Positions 1 to 57,070 of a DNA stretch of 64,000 nt are shown here, one piece after another; the first letter of the stretch is position 1, and the number at the start of each line of letters is the position of its first letter. A program made the position numbers and the translations under genes. The DNA lies in NCBI GenBank assembly GCA_963513935.1, contig OY740772.1:107295797-107359796 (forward strand). Direction: 5' to 3'. Origin of the DNA: Aphrophora alni. Lineage: Eukaryota > Arthropoda > Insecta > Hemiptera > Aphrophoridae. A model generated the notes under the pieces. The model was not told the DNA's origin and made no database searches. It saw only the letters and a program-made list of their open reading frames with translations.

Positions 1-88
1 AGTATAGACCTGTAAATAATACAGAATAAAATATTTGTTTAGTTGATAGAGTAAAACTTAAATATAACTTCTCACAAATAGAACTTTC

Positions 89-122
89 GAACGTGTTTAT
101 ACGAAAAAATCGCCATCTTCAG
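89..122 (-). repeat. decayed hammerhead-like motif next to 58-bp repeats
   Basis: On the minus strand: CTGAAGA, T, GGCGA hairpin, then TAAACACGTTC in place of GAAACGCGTC. Family of the 48.6-kb palindrome. Confidence 0.5.
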
Positions 123-294
123 TGATGCATAAGTTACAATAACTATATGTAACTGACGACTTTGACGTTTTCATTTTCAGTGATGCATAAGTTACAATAA
201 CTATATGTAACTGACGACTTTGACGTTTTCATCTTCAGTGATGCATAAGTTACAATAACTATATGTAACTGACGACTTTAACGTTTTAAAGAGA
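121..294. repeat. 58-bp tandem repeat, three copies
   Basis: Units start at 121, 179 and 237, each opening agtgatgcataagttac. Each holds a hairpin (GTTACA ... TGTAAC) and gacgacttt. The block directly abuts a minus-strand hammerhead-like motif at 89-122, and the units appear to be amplified pieces of that element. Confidence 0.9.
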
Positions 295-602
295 TTGAAT
301 AAATAAATCTATTATTTGTGAGAATTAATGTTCCTGTTTTATTATATCAAGTATACCACCATCCCAAAGCTAAAAAATGATTTACATTGTTTAGTTTTTG
401 ATAATTATAGTTTTGTATAAATATAATAATGAAAATATTATTGAAAGATTATTTCAAAGACATTACAAAGACATAATACCAAATTTTAATGATGAGAAAA
501 CTTCAAAAATAATTTTAAAAAGTTCATTTGTAAACTAAATTCATTATTTGTGGTCAAATTAATGGTACATGTTATCGACTGCCTCACGACAATAATGTTT
601 AT

Positions 603-1136
603 ACAGGGTGGTTCATAATTGCACTGCAATAGTTCCATGGTTGATTATAGAACTAAAAATAACAAAACTTTTATATGAATTTAGGTCCGAAAACGTTTCG
701 TCTTCCATTTTGCCATTTTGTGTTTAACAAAGAATATATCATTGGAAGTAGTTAAGATATTGGCTGAAGATTTAATGTACGTGTTATTTATCTACCCTTT
801 TACCAAGTATATTATAAAATAAAGACTTTTTTATATATCCAATATGGCGGACAACTAAAAGGTTTACGTTGATTATCTTGAAAACTATTAACAATAAACA
901 AAAGGTTTTCTCATTTTAATGAAAAAAAATTGTATGTAGGTCAAAAGATAACCGAGTTATTGACTAAAACAAATACCAGTCAATAATTAAACTTTCTATT
1001 AAATACCAGTGGCATTTAAGAACTATTACAGAATATATTTTAATTTTTGTGCAATGGTTCATAACATTATTATTAATTATTACTATAATTTAATATTTTG
1101 CTTTACTCTCGTCTTGGGTGTTGTGGACAATTATCA

Positions 1137-1177
<41 letters not shown>

Positions 1178-1560
1178 GTGTGGGTGTGTGTGTTTAGTTT
1201 ATTTGTTTTTTTGTCGTAAAGTCTGTTATCATCTGCATACTGAAGAAAGAAAACAAAGCATTTGGTTTCGTTAAAAGAGGGAAATCTTAAATTTCTTGTA
1301 AATATTTTGTAATACTAATGGTTTTCAAAATATTCAACATTAAACATTTTAAACGTCGCCATGTTGAAAACGTACAAAATTAAGTGTTGGTTTTCAGCTA
1401 TACTTATAAAAATTAGGCTATATAAATATAGAGTGTACCAAATCTCTAGATATAATATGTTTCCAAAGATATTCTGGTTTCTTAAACACAAAATGATCAA
1501 TAGACAGAATACGTAACGTTTCTGTACTTATGTTTAAATATACCTGTAGTCTTATTTTTA
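603..1560 (+). repeat. dispersed repeat R4, about 1 kb
   Basis: Starts tacagggtggttcataatt, a block seen at the ends of many insect repeats, then aatatggcggacaacta, gtaaagtctgttatc and acgtcgccatgttgaaaacg. It aligns with 30535-31330. No open frame of note. Confidence 0.6.
1138..1173. repeat. (TA)n microsatellite
   Basis: An AT dinucleotide run inside the first R4 repeat copy, followed by a short GT run. Confidence 0.9.
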
Positions 1561-1934
1561 GCTCTAAAATCAACTCCGGTGACATTTTGTATCATTCTGT
1601 ATATATTTTACAAATTACCTGTAAAATATAGACTATTACTTATATAAAGAACGACTTCTTTAAGTGTGTTCTGTATAAATTGTGGTAATCACAATATATT
1701 GAATTGGAAGTATGATTTTAACTTCATGATATTAAATACAATTATTTTAAATCATCACTTACAGATGCTAGTATATTTTTAAGTATTTGTAAAATATGTA
1801 ACTTTGGTTTCAAATATTCCCTTAAAACTTAAAGACTCATAGAAATGCATAGTTTTATTACAACACTCAAAATTCCATCTCGAAGACATTAACGAAACTC
1901 AAGAAAAACCAATGAAATTATTACAAACATGTAC

Positions 1935-46333
<44,399 letters not shown>

Positions 46334-46741
46334 ACCGGACCAGTCCTACTTAGGAAGGCCGTTTTGGTAGAGTTCTCCTTACACGCTTCCCCAAGAGTAA
46401 ACTGAAAACAAACAATGATTTCTTTAATATATTGACTAACGTAGATTAAAATAATTTTTGAAATGAATTGTATTTCAATAATGAATTAATAACATAGAGA
46501 AAACGTGGATTTTATTTAATTTAATTTCATTCCCTCATTACATATTCATTTACATATTGAGTGATAATAAATCAATTACATAATAAACTAAAATTATATT
46601 TCAAAATAATGCAATTATTTTACATATAGGCATGTAAAATACTTACTATTTTATTTTACATGTTTAAAAACAGATAATTTTTACATTTTACAAAATAATC
46701 TATTTATGCTAGAGACCGTAGGTACTTGGTGGTATTCCATT

Positions 46742-46930
46742 TTAAATAAAATTAAAACAACAAATTTTTTTTTTTTAGTATCAACCACAATGTTTTAATA
46801 GAAACTTGCCGACCATTTCTTGTATAAGTCCTTGACAATGCTTTAACTAGCGAAACCATGGTCGGCAAGTTTCTATTAAAACATTGTGGTTGATACTAAA
46901 AAAAAATTGTTGTTTTAATTTTATTTTACA
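46742..46930. repeat. near-perfect palindrome with central hammerhead-like core
   Basis: Arms of about 70 bp, left 46742-46819 and right 46856-46930, share gaaacttgccgaccat and its reverse complement. The loop carries on the plus strand (46831-46863) TTGACAA, T, GCT-TTAAC-TAGC, GAAAC, CATGGTC. It lies about 340 bp upstream of the start exon's 5' splice acceptor. Confidence 0.8.
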
Positions 46931-48528
46931 AAATACATACATATTTACTGATACTCACTTATAAATAAAACCTTCAAAAAACTTCTTTAAACCAAACATT
47001 TTTCTTTTAAGGGAATTACATTTTTGTAAAATCAAAGGAAAACCCGTTTATATGTAAATATAATTATAAAAGAAACCATTTTAAATAGCAGAAATGTCTT
47101 TATAAGAGAGTAGCTTAACGTAAAAACAATAAATAAAATAAAGCAAAAGAAAGACCGAAACACCAACTATAATAACACTAGTCGGCATAAACAAACGTAA
47201 TAAAATAATTAGAGGTTAAAAAAAAATTCTCTTACATGTTGGTAATTCTCAACAGTTTGCAATTAGTTTTTAATTTATTAAATATATTCTGAAGTCCACC
47301 AAAGGTACTAACACCCAAAACATATTCTGAAGTGCACTAACCCAATCCTTTTAAAATCAACCTTAATGGAACATTGATAAGTAAGAAACAACTATGCTTT
47401 GCGTTCGAGTCGGTAGCTGTGTATATACAAGATCTATTTTTCAACTTAGTCCTTGGTGACTCGTTGCAGCAAATTAGCCCCTTGTTGGACTCATTTTGTC
47501 AAGTTAGCTCTTGTTGGATTCGTTTCGGCAACTCAGCTTTTGATCTACTTGTTTCGGTAATGCAACCCTTGTTTCACCAACTCAGCCCTTGGTTTAATTG
47601 AAAAAAAAATCATAATTTAAAAAATTAGGAAAAACTTATGAAGAAGAAGAGAAACTATTTGTTTGAAAAAAATGAAGAATAAGACGACGACAACGAAGAC
47701 GATGCCGAAGTGTGTGTGTGAGTTTTGTTTCGGCAACTCAGCCCTTGGTGTATTTGTTTCGGCAACTCAGCACTTGGTGTACTTGTTTGCTTGACTTGTT
47801 TCAGCAACCAATATTTATGGCAGACTTGCAGGAAAATATCACAGTCTATTTGTGAAAATCCAAGATAGCTCTTTGTAACTTTTATCATGCTTATGTACAA
47901 ACAACGACGACGGAAAAATCGCATGTATAACTTTTTTTTATAAGGCCAAGAAATATATAGATCAGTTAAAATACTTAAGCCGAGATTTTTTACGATTATC
48001 AAACGCACCCTATGCATCGTATAAGTAAAAATATTAAATACAGTTTTCCTGAATTTTTAAATATCAGACAAAACCTAATTCTTAACTAAAGCTTTTCTGT
48101 TACGAATACAATTAACTGTAACTGAAAACACATAATCACTGATATATTTAAGTAACATGGAAGTAGCACAACGTGGGATTATCTTGCATTAACAGCGATG
48201 CACATGGTAAGTTTAATAACATTGTTAGGTAATCTACTTTTCTTGTTTATGTTTTAAATTCAAGTTGTCTCCCTGCATAATCCTCCTACATGATCAACAT
48301 TCAGATGACTACTGATGTACAAGTTACAAGTACATTATCTTCCAAGTCTAAATGATAACTACTTCATGTGGTATATTTGAAGAAATAAAATTGCAGCATA
48401 GTTTGTAAACAAAGTTTTGAAACTGGATAAACAACACTAATGATGACATATTTTCCGTCATAAAATAGATAAAATTATTGTAAAATATTTTTCAGAGTGT
48501 CAATAAATATGGGAATATCGATTACGGA

Positions 48529-48848
48529 CATTTTTTAGATTTTTGAATTTTTGTCCGTTAAAATAAATAATTTAATGGACGTCATCATAGTACAGTACAA
48601 CAAACACAGAGAACACAATTCTCATGAAAAATACGCCTAAGTATCAGACGCGTTTCAACGACAAAGTCGTCCTCTTCAGTGGTACACCAACCAAACCACG
48701 AAGAGGACGACTTTGTCGTTGAAACGCGTCTGATACTTAGGCGTATTTTTCATGAGAATTGTGTTCTCTGTGTTTGTTGTACTGTACTATGATGACGTCC
48801 ATTAAATTATTTATTTTAACGGACAAAAATTCAAAAATCTAAAAAATG
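48529..48848. repeat. 320-bp near-perfect palindrome with intact hammerhead-like core
   Basis: Arms 48529-48680 and about 48697-48848 are nearly exact reverse complements around a spacer of about 16 bp. Minus core 48679-48647: CTGAAGA, hairpin GACGAC-TTT-GTCGTT, GAAAC, GCGTC. The plus core (48698-48730) has a damaged first block (CACGAAGA) but is otherwise the same. Confidence 0.9.
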
Positions 48849-48879
48849 TCAAGCTCAACATTTAGTATGTCATCATAGT

Positions 48880-49080
48880 AATTATCTAGCACCGTTTTAC
48901 AAGCAGATCCTTCAAATATACTCCCCTAAAATAGGTTTCCTGGGCTTTGTAGGAAATGTTAAATTATGTTGGTAGCTGAAGGAGCCTTATCCCGTATAGT
49001 AAGTTTGTTTAAAACTGTTATTCACTGGTTTTCTGACCTCGTAATTGTGTATTACAATAATTTTTTGACATAGACTATTG
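48880..49080 (+). repeat. dispersed repeat R2, short copy
   Basis: Contains agtaagtttgtttaaaactg, ttttctgacctcgtaattg and ttttttgacat in the same order as the other R2 copies. Confidence 0.65.
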
Positions 49081-49385
49081 AACACTACTAATACAGTAAG
49101 ACGACTATGTTGAACTTAACCATTATCTGATATCGGATAGATCAAAATTCATCTGATCATATAGATTTTGTAAGTGATAAATCAATGAGTTACATCACCT
49201 AAGTTGTGTTAACTCCAAGAAATTGAAATTACGATATGGAAGTGAAATATGTTAGTGTTAATAATAATAATTTGTTTGTAAAACATTATTTTTATTAACA
49301 CAGCATTTATGTTCAAAGTTGAGAAATCTTTTTAAACTGTTACATTCACGCTTTCCTGTTTTTCTCTTTTGCTCTAGGTTTAACA

Positions 49386-49475
49386 CTTGATAACAAGAGT
49401 TGATTTACACTCTCGAAAAGTCGTGTATTAATTTTTACATACGCAAATTATGGCTAATGTCCGATTAAATCATAT
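49386..49475 (+). repeat. hammerhead-like motif, family of the 60-kb element
   Basis: TTGATAAC, AAGAGT...ACTCTC hairpin, GAAAAGTCGTGT, followed by an attatggctaatgtccga tail, as in 60222-60300. Confidence 0.6.
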
Positions 49476-49689
49476 TAATAACAGACATGTAAAATAACTA
49501 ATACATGTAAATATGTTTTGTCTTGTGTTGAATGTACAAAAGTATAATTTTAAAACGCATAATTCTTATTTATTTTATTTTTATTTTCACTAGTTGCTTA
49601 GTATATTGGTATTTATATTTAAAACTGTACAAAAATGTATGTATTGGTATAAATTAATTCCAATATTAGTATTCAATGTTGGTGTGCCG

Positions 49690-49860
49690 TAACGAGCGAC
49701 AACAAAATTAACACTTCATAAACATTTAAGTTATTAGAGGTGCTACGCAGGTCGTAATTACACATCTATTAGAATAGTTAGGATGAAATATATATTCACA
49801 GATAGGATACTGACTGAGTTATTGTGATATGTAAATACAAATAGAGTCGGTTTCTTCTCT
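49690..49860 (+). repeat. dispersed repeat R3
   Basis: Contains cgacaacaaaattaacactt, aagttattagaggtgctacg, agaatagttaggatgaaat and acagataggatactgactg. Confidence 0.75.
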
Positions 49861-50970
49861 TAACTGCTTGTATTTGGCAGTCAAGGACGCTCCTCTATTA
49901 TTCCTACATATCCTAGCTACCCTAACCTCCTGGACATTATTAACTAAGTTTTTACCATGCATTAGTTTCTTTCAAGTTCATGGTTATTTGATATGCAAAG
50001 TCCTTCTACTACATACACAGGACTAAAATATTAATCTTTCAAACATTCGTAAAGCATTTACATCGTTCTTCTTTATAGCCAGCATCTCTGTGTCATAAGT
50101 GACTATCGGGTTGATTAATGTCTTATACAACCTTACTTTAGTCCATCGGTTCAGTAGTTTGCATTTTATAAAGTTTTAGTAAACAAAATATAACCTATTT
50201 CCACTCATTATTTGGCTCTATATTTTATTACTTAATGTGATAGTTCAAATCAGGGAGTCCTTAAAATGTATATCAATTGTTTTGTACACGATAAATACGT
50301 TGTTTTGTAAAAATTATATATATGAAATTTAAAATAGAAATCAAATAATCGCAATAATTATGGAAACAAATGTGTACTATCTGCACATTGTGATTTGTTA
50401 AGCTGACACATAAATTCTGTGTATAACAGTGCAATTTAAATACATGCGTTAAAAGTGCTAAAATTATACCGCCATGTTTAATATAATTTATCAATATCAT
50501 CGCGGTCTCTTACGTCATTTACAACCATTTTAACCTTAATGTATTTTTATATAGCCAAATTTTCTGGAGTGGGAATATAAAAGTTTTTACTGCTTCATAA
50601 CAATTACACTTAACTATGTGTTAGGAAATAAGGATTGTGAAATATTAACAGTTTTCTTTGAAAAAAAAAAGTAAAACATCGTTAGGATTATAATTCCAAA
50701 TACCCAGCCTCCTTAAAACTGCAACAAAGTTATCAAGAATTCAAATATAATGTGATAAATATAAACAATTCTTCAGTGTCACAGATTTGTAAGGTTTGTA
50801 TACATGCGGCAACTGAGTCATGGAAGAGGCGTATTGTAAAAATAAAATATTCATTGTGGGAAATTGTCTTTTCAATTCATTTACATTTATTTGTTAACAA
50901 GAATAAGTACAAATAAATACAATAAGGTTCATGAATGTAGTCTATTTATTGGTATATATTAATGTTAAAG

Positions 50971-51075
50971 TTAGGTTAGGTTAGGTTAGGTTAGGTTAGG
51001 TTAGGTTAGGTTAGGTTAGGTTAGGTTAGGTTAGGTTAGGTTAGGTTAGGTTAGGTTAGGTTACGTTAGGTTAGG
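50971..51075 (+). repeat. interstitial telomeric repeat (TTAGG)21
   Basis: Eighteen perfect TTAGG units (50971-51060) followed by TTACG, TTAGG, TTAGG. TTAGG is the telomere motif of most insects and other arthropods. The block lies inside AT-rich repeat family R3, not at a sequence end, so it is interstitial. Only one unit differs from the rest, which points to recent expansion or insertion. Confidence 0.95.
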
Positions 51076-51084
51076 GAGTTACTT

Positions 51085-51310
51085 TCCTACATAACGTCAC
51101 GATAGACAACAAAATTAACTTTTAATAAACAGTCAAGTTATTAGAGGTGGTAATTACACAGATCGTATTGACGTTGAGTGACACATCAATTAGCATAGTT
51201 AGGATGAAATCTGTCTTCACAGCAAGGATACTGACTGGGTTAATTTCATATTTAAATACAATATGCTGCTCTCGGAATATGTCTCTGCATTGAGATATTG
51301 ACTAACATAC
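51085..51310 (+). repeat. dispersed repeat R3, carrying the TTAGG block at its left edge
   Basis: Contains agacaacaaaattaactttt, cagtcaagttattagaggtg, attagcatagttaggatgaa and gatactgactgggtt. Homology with the 56.4-kb copy continues to about 51900. Confidence 0.75.
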
Positions 51311-52314
51311 TCAACAAAACACACAAAGTAAATAGTAATTTTTTTAAAATAAATATCACTAGATATAAATTCATTTCCGATACGTCAACTAATAGATACG
51401 AACTGATAAAAAGTTAACTTAAAATTTCCCACTGATTAAACAAAAATAAAAATGACAAAACAAAATCAAAATCGAGCGACACAAATAAAGAAAGAATTAT
51501 ATTTATCACATTTTCTACCATTAATTTAAATCAAAACAATCTGTGCATTATAATAGAGTATTTAAGAAGTACAGTGCTTTTTAAGTCAACTCAATAAGTT
51601 ACATGTAGCATAATATAGGATTAGAATATTCTTGAAATATAAAATTTAAATTTAAATGGTTATATAAACATACTAATGAAACTTATTTGTAATGGAACAG
51701 TCGGTAATTGGGATAATTAAATTTTATTCGAAATAGATCCAATTTTGTGATTAGTATATGCAAAATGAAATGAAGGTCAGCTTTATCTAAACATAGAATG
51801 ATTTAATATAAAGTAGTATTTAATGAAGTGCCTTTGCTATCCAGGGAACGTTAATTTTAGGAACATACTCCCTCAGAGGAAACGCCAGTATCGATTTTAA
51901 TTAGTCCAGATAACCTAGGGAGCTTCATCAGATAGTTATATATTGACAGAGAAATTTTCTTGGTGTTAAATTTTAAATGTTTTGATACAGACAAGAGTTG
52001 TTTTATGAAATAGTTAAAAATATGTAGGGTTTAGTACATTCATTAAAACTTATATTAACTTCATAACAAGAAGAAAAAAATTTAAAGTACAGTACTTTTA
52101 TTACGAATAAAATCCGTCGGAAAAATGATTTTTTTATGTGTTAGTAAAACATATTTTAAGTAGTTTCATTTAACAATTCGTTGTGGGGGTAGGAAATTTC
52201 ATTAGAAAGTATTTATTTTACCTACTACATCATCGATTTAATTGCATGATATTTTCTGTAGCTATATGTAACAACAAATAATTTCCATCGGCAAGTGTAT
52301 ATGTTATGGCAGTA

Positions 52315-52368
52315 CGTGTGTGTGTGCGTGTGTGAGTGTGTGTGTGTGCGCGCGCGCGCGCGCGCGAG
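52315..52368. repeat. compound (GT)n(GC)n microsatellite
   Basis: An imperfect GT run followed by about nine GC units. The GC part is a potential Z-DNA former, unusual in this AT-rich DNA. Confidence 0.92.
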
Positions 52369-55236
52369 CACGATCACGAGCAAAGGTACTGCACATGCTG
52401 ATAAATATGGGTGCTTGTAATTTATAATATTATAAAACTCATATTCAATAAGAGTAACAAACTGTACCAATTTTGCTTTATAATTATCTATAATGTCGTC
52501 TGTCGCCTACGTCATTTTGTAACTGTCTATATTTTTGCAATCACAAAATGAGGAAAGGCAATAGAAAAAATATCTACTATATTATAATTAATAAATTTAA
52601 CTTGCAAATAAACAGAACAAATATGAAGGAAGAGTAAAATTATTATGAGATATTAGTAACAGTTTTCTATAAACAAATAAAATATCGATAGGAATATAAC
52701 ACTATGTGCTGATTTTCAAAGAAATTAAGGTTAACACTGTCAATCACGTACACTAACTTAACTAGATATTTTTATATGTCATCCATTTTTATATCATATT
52801 TTAATATTTTAAATATCCAGTGTTAATAAAACTGGAGATGTAGAATTTTATATTAGAATAGTGAAACTTTTATCATTTTTTTAATAGAAAAAAATGGATA
52901 TTTGACATATCCTCTTATAAAAATTTGGAATCAAATTATTAAAATATAAGAATAAAGTTTTGTATGTCTTTGCTATTTATTTTAATACAAGGAAAAATTG
53001 TATTTGAAAATAAAATTTTAATTTTGGTGATATGGATTAAATTTATTAGAAGAATCATAATGTACAGACAAATATGAATCCCTTGTAAAAGCTTTTAATT
53101 CGTTAATAAATAAGCCCACTCTTATTTTTTAAATTAGTAAATCATGAATTTACCACATTTTTAAAAGAATAAAATGAAGAGAAGTAATATAAATAATTTC
53201 GTAGCATTACATTTTGTAGTTACAAATTACAGTATGACAGGAATAGCGTGTCTTTTCATGAGGGCGGTGCTGAGCAGAGTGACCTTGAGACCTAGTACAC
53301 TGATAAGGTAAACATATTGCTGTCCCAAAACCACTGGACACCTTTCTATCTACACGCTGACATTTTGACGAATTTTATAATAATGTTTTTAAAAGTCCAC
53401 CCACTAATATTAATTGAGGATTATAAACGAGATAAATTGTTTTTCCTAATTTAAAAAAAAAAATCTATAAGTAGGAATTGATGACGTATTTACATTTAAC
53501 TATTTTATTATATTTTATATATCTATCATAGCTTTCGTCTCTTGTACCACGTACAGAGAATATAGTTCTTAGAACTAGTTTTAGTTATAACTATCTAGCT
53601 TAAATATTTTATTAGATTTTCACGAAATGTATTTAGTAAATTTGTTTTTTAGTACTAAAAAGCACCTAATCCAAAAAATGACTTTAAAAAAATTTTAAAC
53701 TTATTTCGCCAAAAGTGGATACATTACATGAAATTATTTTCAAGTAGCAGAAAATATAAATTTAATTTGTGTTATATATAAATAGTTTTAACAATCTTTC
53801 CCCTAATAAAATTTGCCTTGTTTTTCCAAGCATTTATTTTTCCAAGCATTTCCTTAAGTCTTACCATTTATTTTATCTACACCTGTTGTAGCCACTCTAA
53901 GGAAAACATTTGTTGTGATTTGTGAAAACCGTCATAATTCTTCAATAAAGTCTTGGTGTTACTTCTTAAAACAATAATATACAATTAATTGTATTACTCC
54001 AACAATATATAAGATAAATAATCAAGTCCTAATAATGATTCCCACTATAGTTAATTCATTACATAATAAAAATAATATTTCTGTAACCTCACTTTTTATG
54101 ATAAATTAACCTATTCCTTAAGCATAGTAAATTACTATATAGAAATTAGCATTTACACAAAACAATACCTTCAGTTAATTACACTTAAGTGTTTGGTACA
54201 CATTATTTTCACTGAACCAGTAACATAGAATGTCTAAAATAACATTTTGTGAAGAATACATTTAGTGACAAATGTTTTTGTAGAGTAATACTCGTGTACT
54301 ACAATTACTGTATATCGATATTTATAACATTGATTGGATACCCACTTAAAACGTATTCTTGTTACTTTACTCACTATTTGTGTACTCCCCATGGGAAGAG
54401 AGCTATGTTCTTATCGATCCCATAAACTAATCACTTACCAAGTCTTCCTTCTTCCTCGATATAGAACTTCTATTTTCATCTCAACTTAATGAAAATAGAT
54501 AAATTATGTACAAAGAAGAATACTCGTTCCCATCAAAAACTTATTAAGTTTACTGCGAATAAAGTTAACAATTGTGTGTGTTCATATTACGCATGACTAT
54601 CGTCAAAAACAAATAATAATACAAAGTTTTACTCTTTGTAGATATTGTAAACAAATAAATTTTAACATTTTACCGATTAGAACTGTTTTCCCTCCTTTTA
54701 GCTTAAAAAATGTAAGTTTTAAGAAAAATCTGTATGGAAAGTTTGTTCAAAAATGAAACCGTAAACAAAATTTAATGGTGAAAATCATAAATAACGCAAT
54801 TCTTATTTTTTTAAATAAAATTTTAATATAGTTTTCCAAGTGTTAAAAGATAATTTACCGTGGATCTAGATAAAATAACAAAACATATTGTTTTGGGCGC
54901 TATTATTAAAAGGTATAAATTCTTATTATTATCTGTACCAATAAAAGTTAAATGCGGTGTGATCAAATACAAGTGATTAAAGATACAGATCATAAGTTAT
55001 TGGGGAAAAAATAATCAAAGGGCAAGAAGATATTTTTTCCATGATTACTATTGTAAATACCAGAGAGATCTTTGTCTCCCGTTTCATTTTACTCTACACA
55101 CAAATTCCTATACTCACAATAACCTAACTAACCTAACAAAACATACAACCCTCATTTACGTGAAGGGTGTATGTCACTAATTATCAGCATTTATTTTATA
55201 ATAAGTTGCACTAATTAAAATATCTTTCACCAATGG

Positions 55237-55238
<2 letters not shown>

Positions 55239-55311
<73 letters not shown>
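55239..55311. repeat. (TA)n microsatellite
   Basis: About 36 uninterrupted TA units upstream of the transporter gene. Confidence 0.95.
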
Positions 55312-55312
<1 letters not shown>

Positions 55313-56384
55313 CTTTTCGTGTCTACTACTTATACCTTCCTATCATAATAAAAAAAGGAACCAATTTTTATCAGGTTTTTATTAATGGGTAAATAATTTT
55401 TATTAGAAAAAATAATCATGATATTTATAGTGAAATTCTTAACAGATGTTAACGCTGATTTCACTACAAATTGTACAGTTGTTTTACGGATATCATTTTA
55501 CAGTTTTAGAATGAAAACCAATTTAAATATAGTGTACAAATACGAATATACTTTCGGAAACTTTTAACAATAAAAAACTAGAATTTCAACTGTTTTTATA
55601 TACTAGGACATTGGCGATAATTTGAATATTCAGAATATGAAACCATATTGATTGTTGATGGTAAATAATTTTAATTTTTATATGATTATATGGACAGCAA
55701 AATTGAACGTCTTTAAATAAAATACTATTTCAAAAGAAGAAGTGAACTGGTCGAATTAAATAAATATTGTAATATTTGACTAATGAATCTGTTGTGTAAA
55801 AGTAAGGAAAACAGAATGTATATTTTTATAAATATGTTTATATTAAATTATTTTATTATAATTTTAAATTATATTTGTTGTAAGTATTTTAATAAAAGTA
55901 TGTACCGGCTTGAAGAAACAAAGGATTATTTAAGTAGTAGCTTTCTATAACAATGAAATTTAGAATGTAGATAAACACATTGAATAAATAAAAAATTTAT
56001 GAAAAATTTATTCAATCAAAATATAATTTTCAACAACAATGTTGCTACGTCAGAGATTATAAATCAGCTGAAAAAATATTGAACTCTGTTTGTGAACGAA
56101 CACCAATAGTTGAATTTGCTTAGTAATGTGCTTAATAACAACAGTTATTGAATATGCAATATTTTTATTTCATATTTTGTTTTCAATTCCAGGATTGAAT
56201 TGGGTTACCACTTTAATATTTTTCATGGATCACAAAGTTTCAATACGTTTAATCGTTACGGATAAAAATACAAATATATAATGTTTTATGGTAGCAATTT
56301 CTACTATTGATGGTAATGATACATTCCTGTACAATGTCGATGCTATGAATGACATATGATAATATGAATGACAATAAACAGTAA

Positions 56385-57070
56385 AGTTAAATTTAACAGT
56401 CAACTTGTTAGAGTTTCTTTTCAAGCAGATCGTATTGATGTTTATTGATACATTAATTAACATAGTTAAGGTGAAATCTGTCTTCACGCCAGATATTCTG
56501 ACTGTTGATTTCGAATGTGCATACAATAGATTGTTTTGAAAACAAAATCAACACTCTCCATTTTCCGTTTGTAATACTGACAAACCCTACATACCGGTAC
56601 TTCACAAAATAAACAATCACTTTAAGTAATAAAGCTCTGCTAAATGTTTTCTTTAACTCTACCAAGAAAAAGTCAAAATCCTTAATTTGAGCATCCAAAC
56701 AAACAGAATTTTATGTTTCACATTTTCTCTGATTAATTTAAACTAAAATAATCCGAACAAAATAAAATATGGCAATTTAAGTAGTTGAATCTATTGTGTG
56801 ACGCTGATACATTTTACAAAATACAAATCATTCACATTCTTTAAATCAAATTGTTTTTGTTTGCTTCATTGTTATATTTAATTATTTTTTTTAATTATTG
56901 TCAACAATTATTTAAAGCATTATTAAAGTTCAGTCAATATCGTTTCAAAATGTGGGATTCTGATAAAAAAATAAAATTCAAACTTTATTGAATCTATCTT
57001 TTAATATTAAAAATCATTAACGAGATGCCTTTGCTATAATGTACAAATTAAGTGGAGAAACAACCTCAAT
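56385..57070 (+). repeat. dispersed repeat R3, long copy
   Basis: Contains caacttgttagagtttct, taacatagttaaggtgaaat and gatattctgactg. It stays alignable with 51100-51900 to about 57070 (gagatgcctttgctat in both). Confidence 0.7.

Larger units (their letters stand above)
1..1934. other. 3' part of the SLC6 gene (intron 10), repeats only
   Basis: Holds a decayed hammerhead-like motif, the 58-bp tandem repeats and an R4 copy. No terminal SLC6 exon was recognised; the ORFs here are repeat-derived. Confidence 0.6.

Noticed and set aside
47655..48017. 120-codon minus-strand ORF
   Set aside because: Part of it translates a low-complexity stretch with repeated ttcggcaactcagc-like motifs (47460-47780). 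No recognisable domain.
51900..51935. Minus-strand CTGATGAAGCT resembling the 3.7-kb hammerhead-like motif
   Set aside because: No GAAAC block or helix II at the right distance.
56230..56698. ORFs of 81-98 codons on the minus strand
   Set aside because: They overlap R3 repeat sequence, read different frames through it, and have no recognisable protein features.
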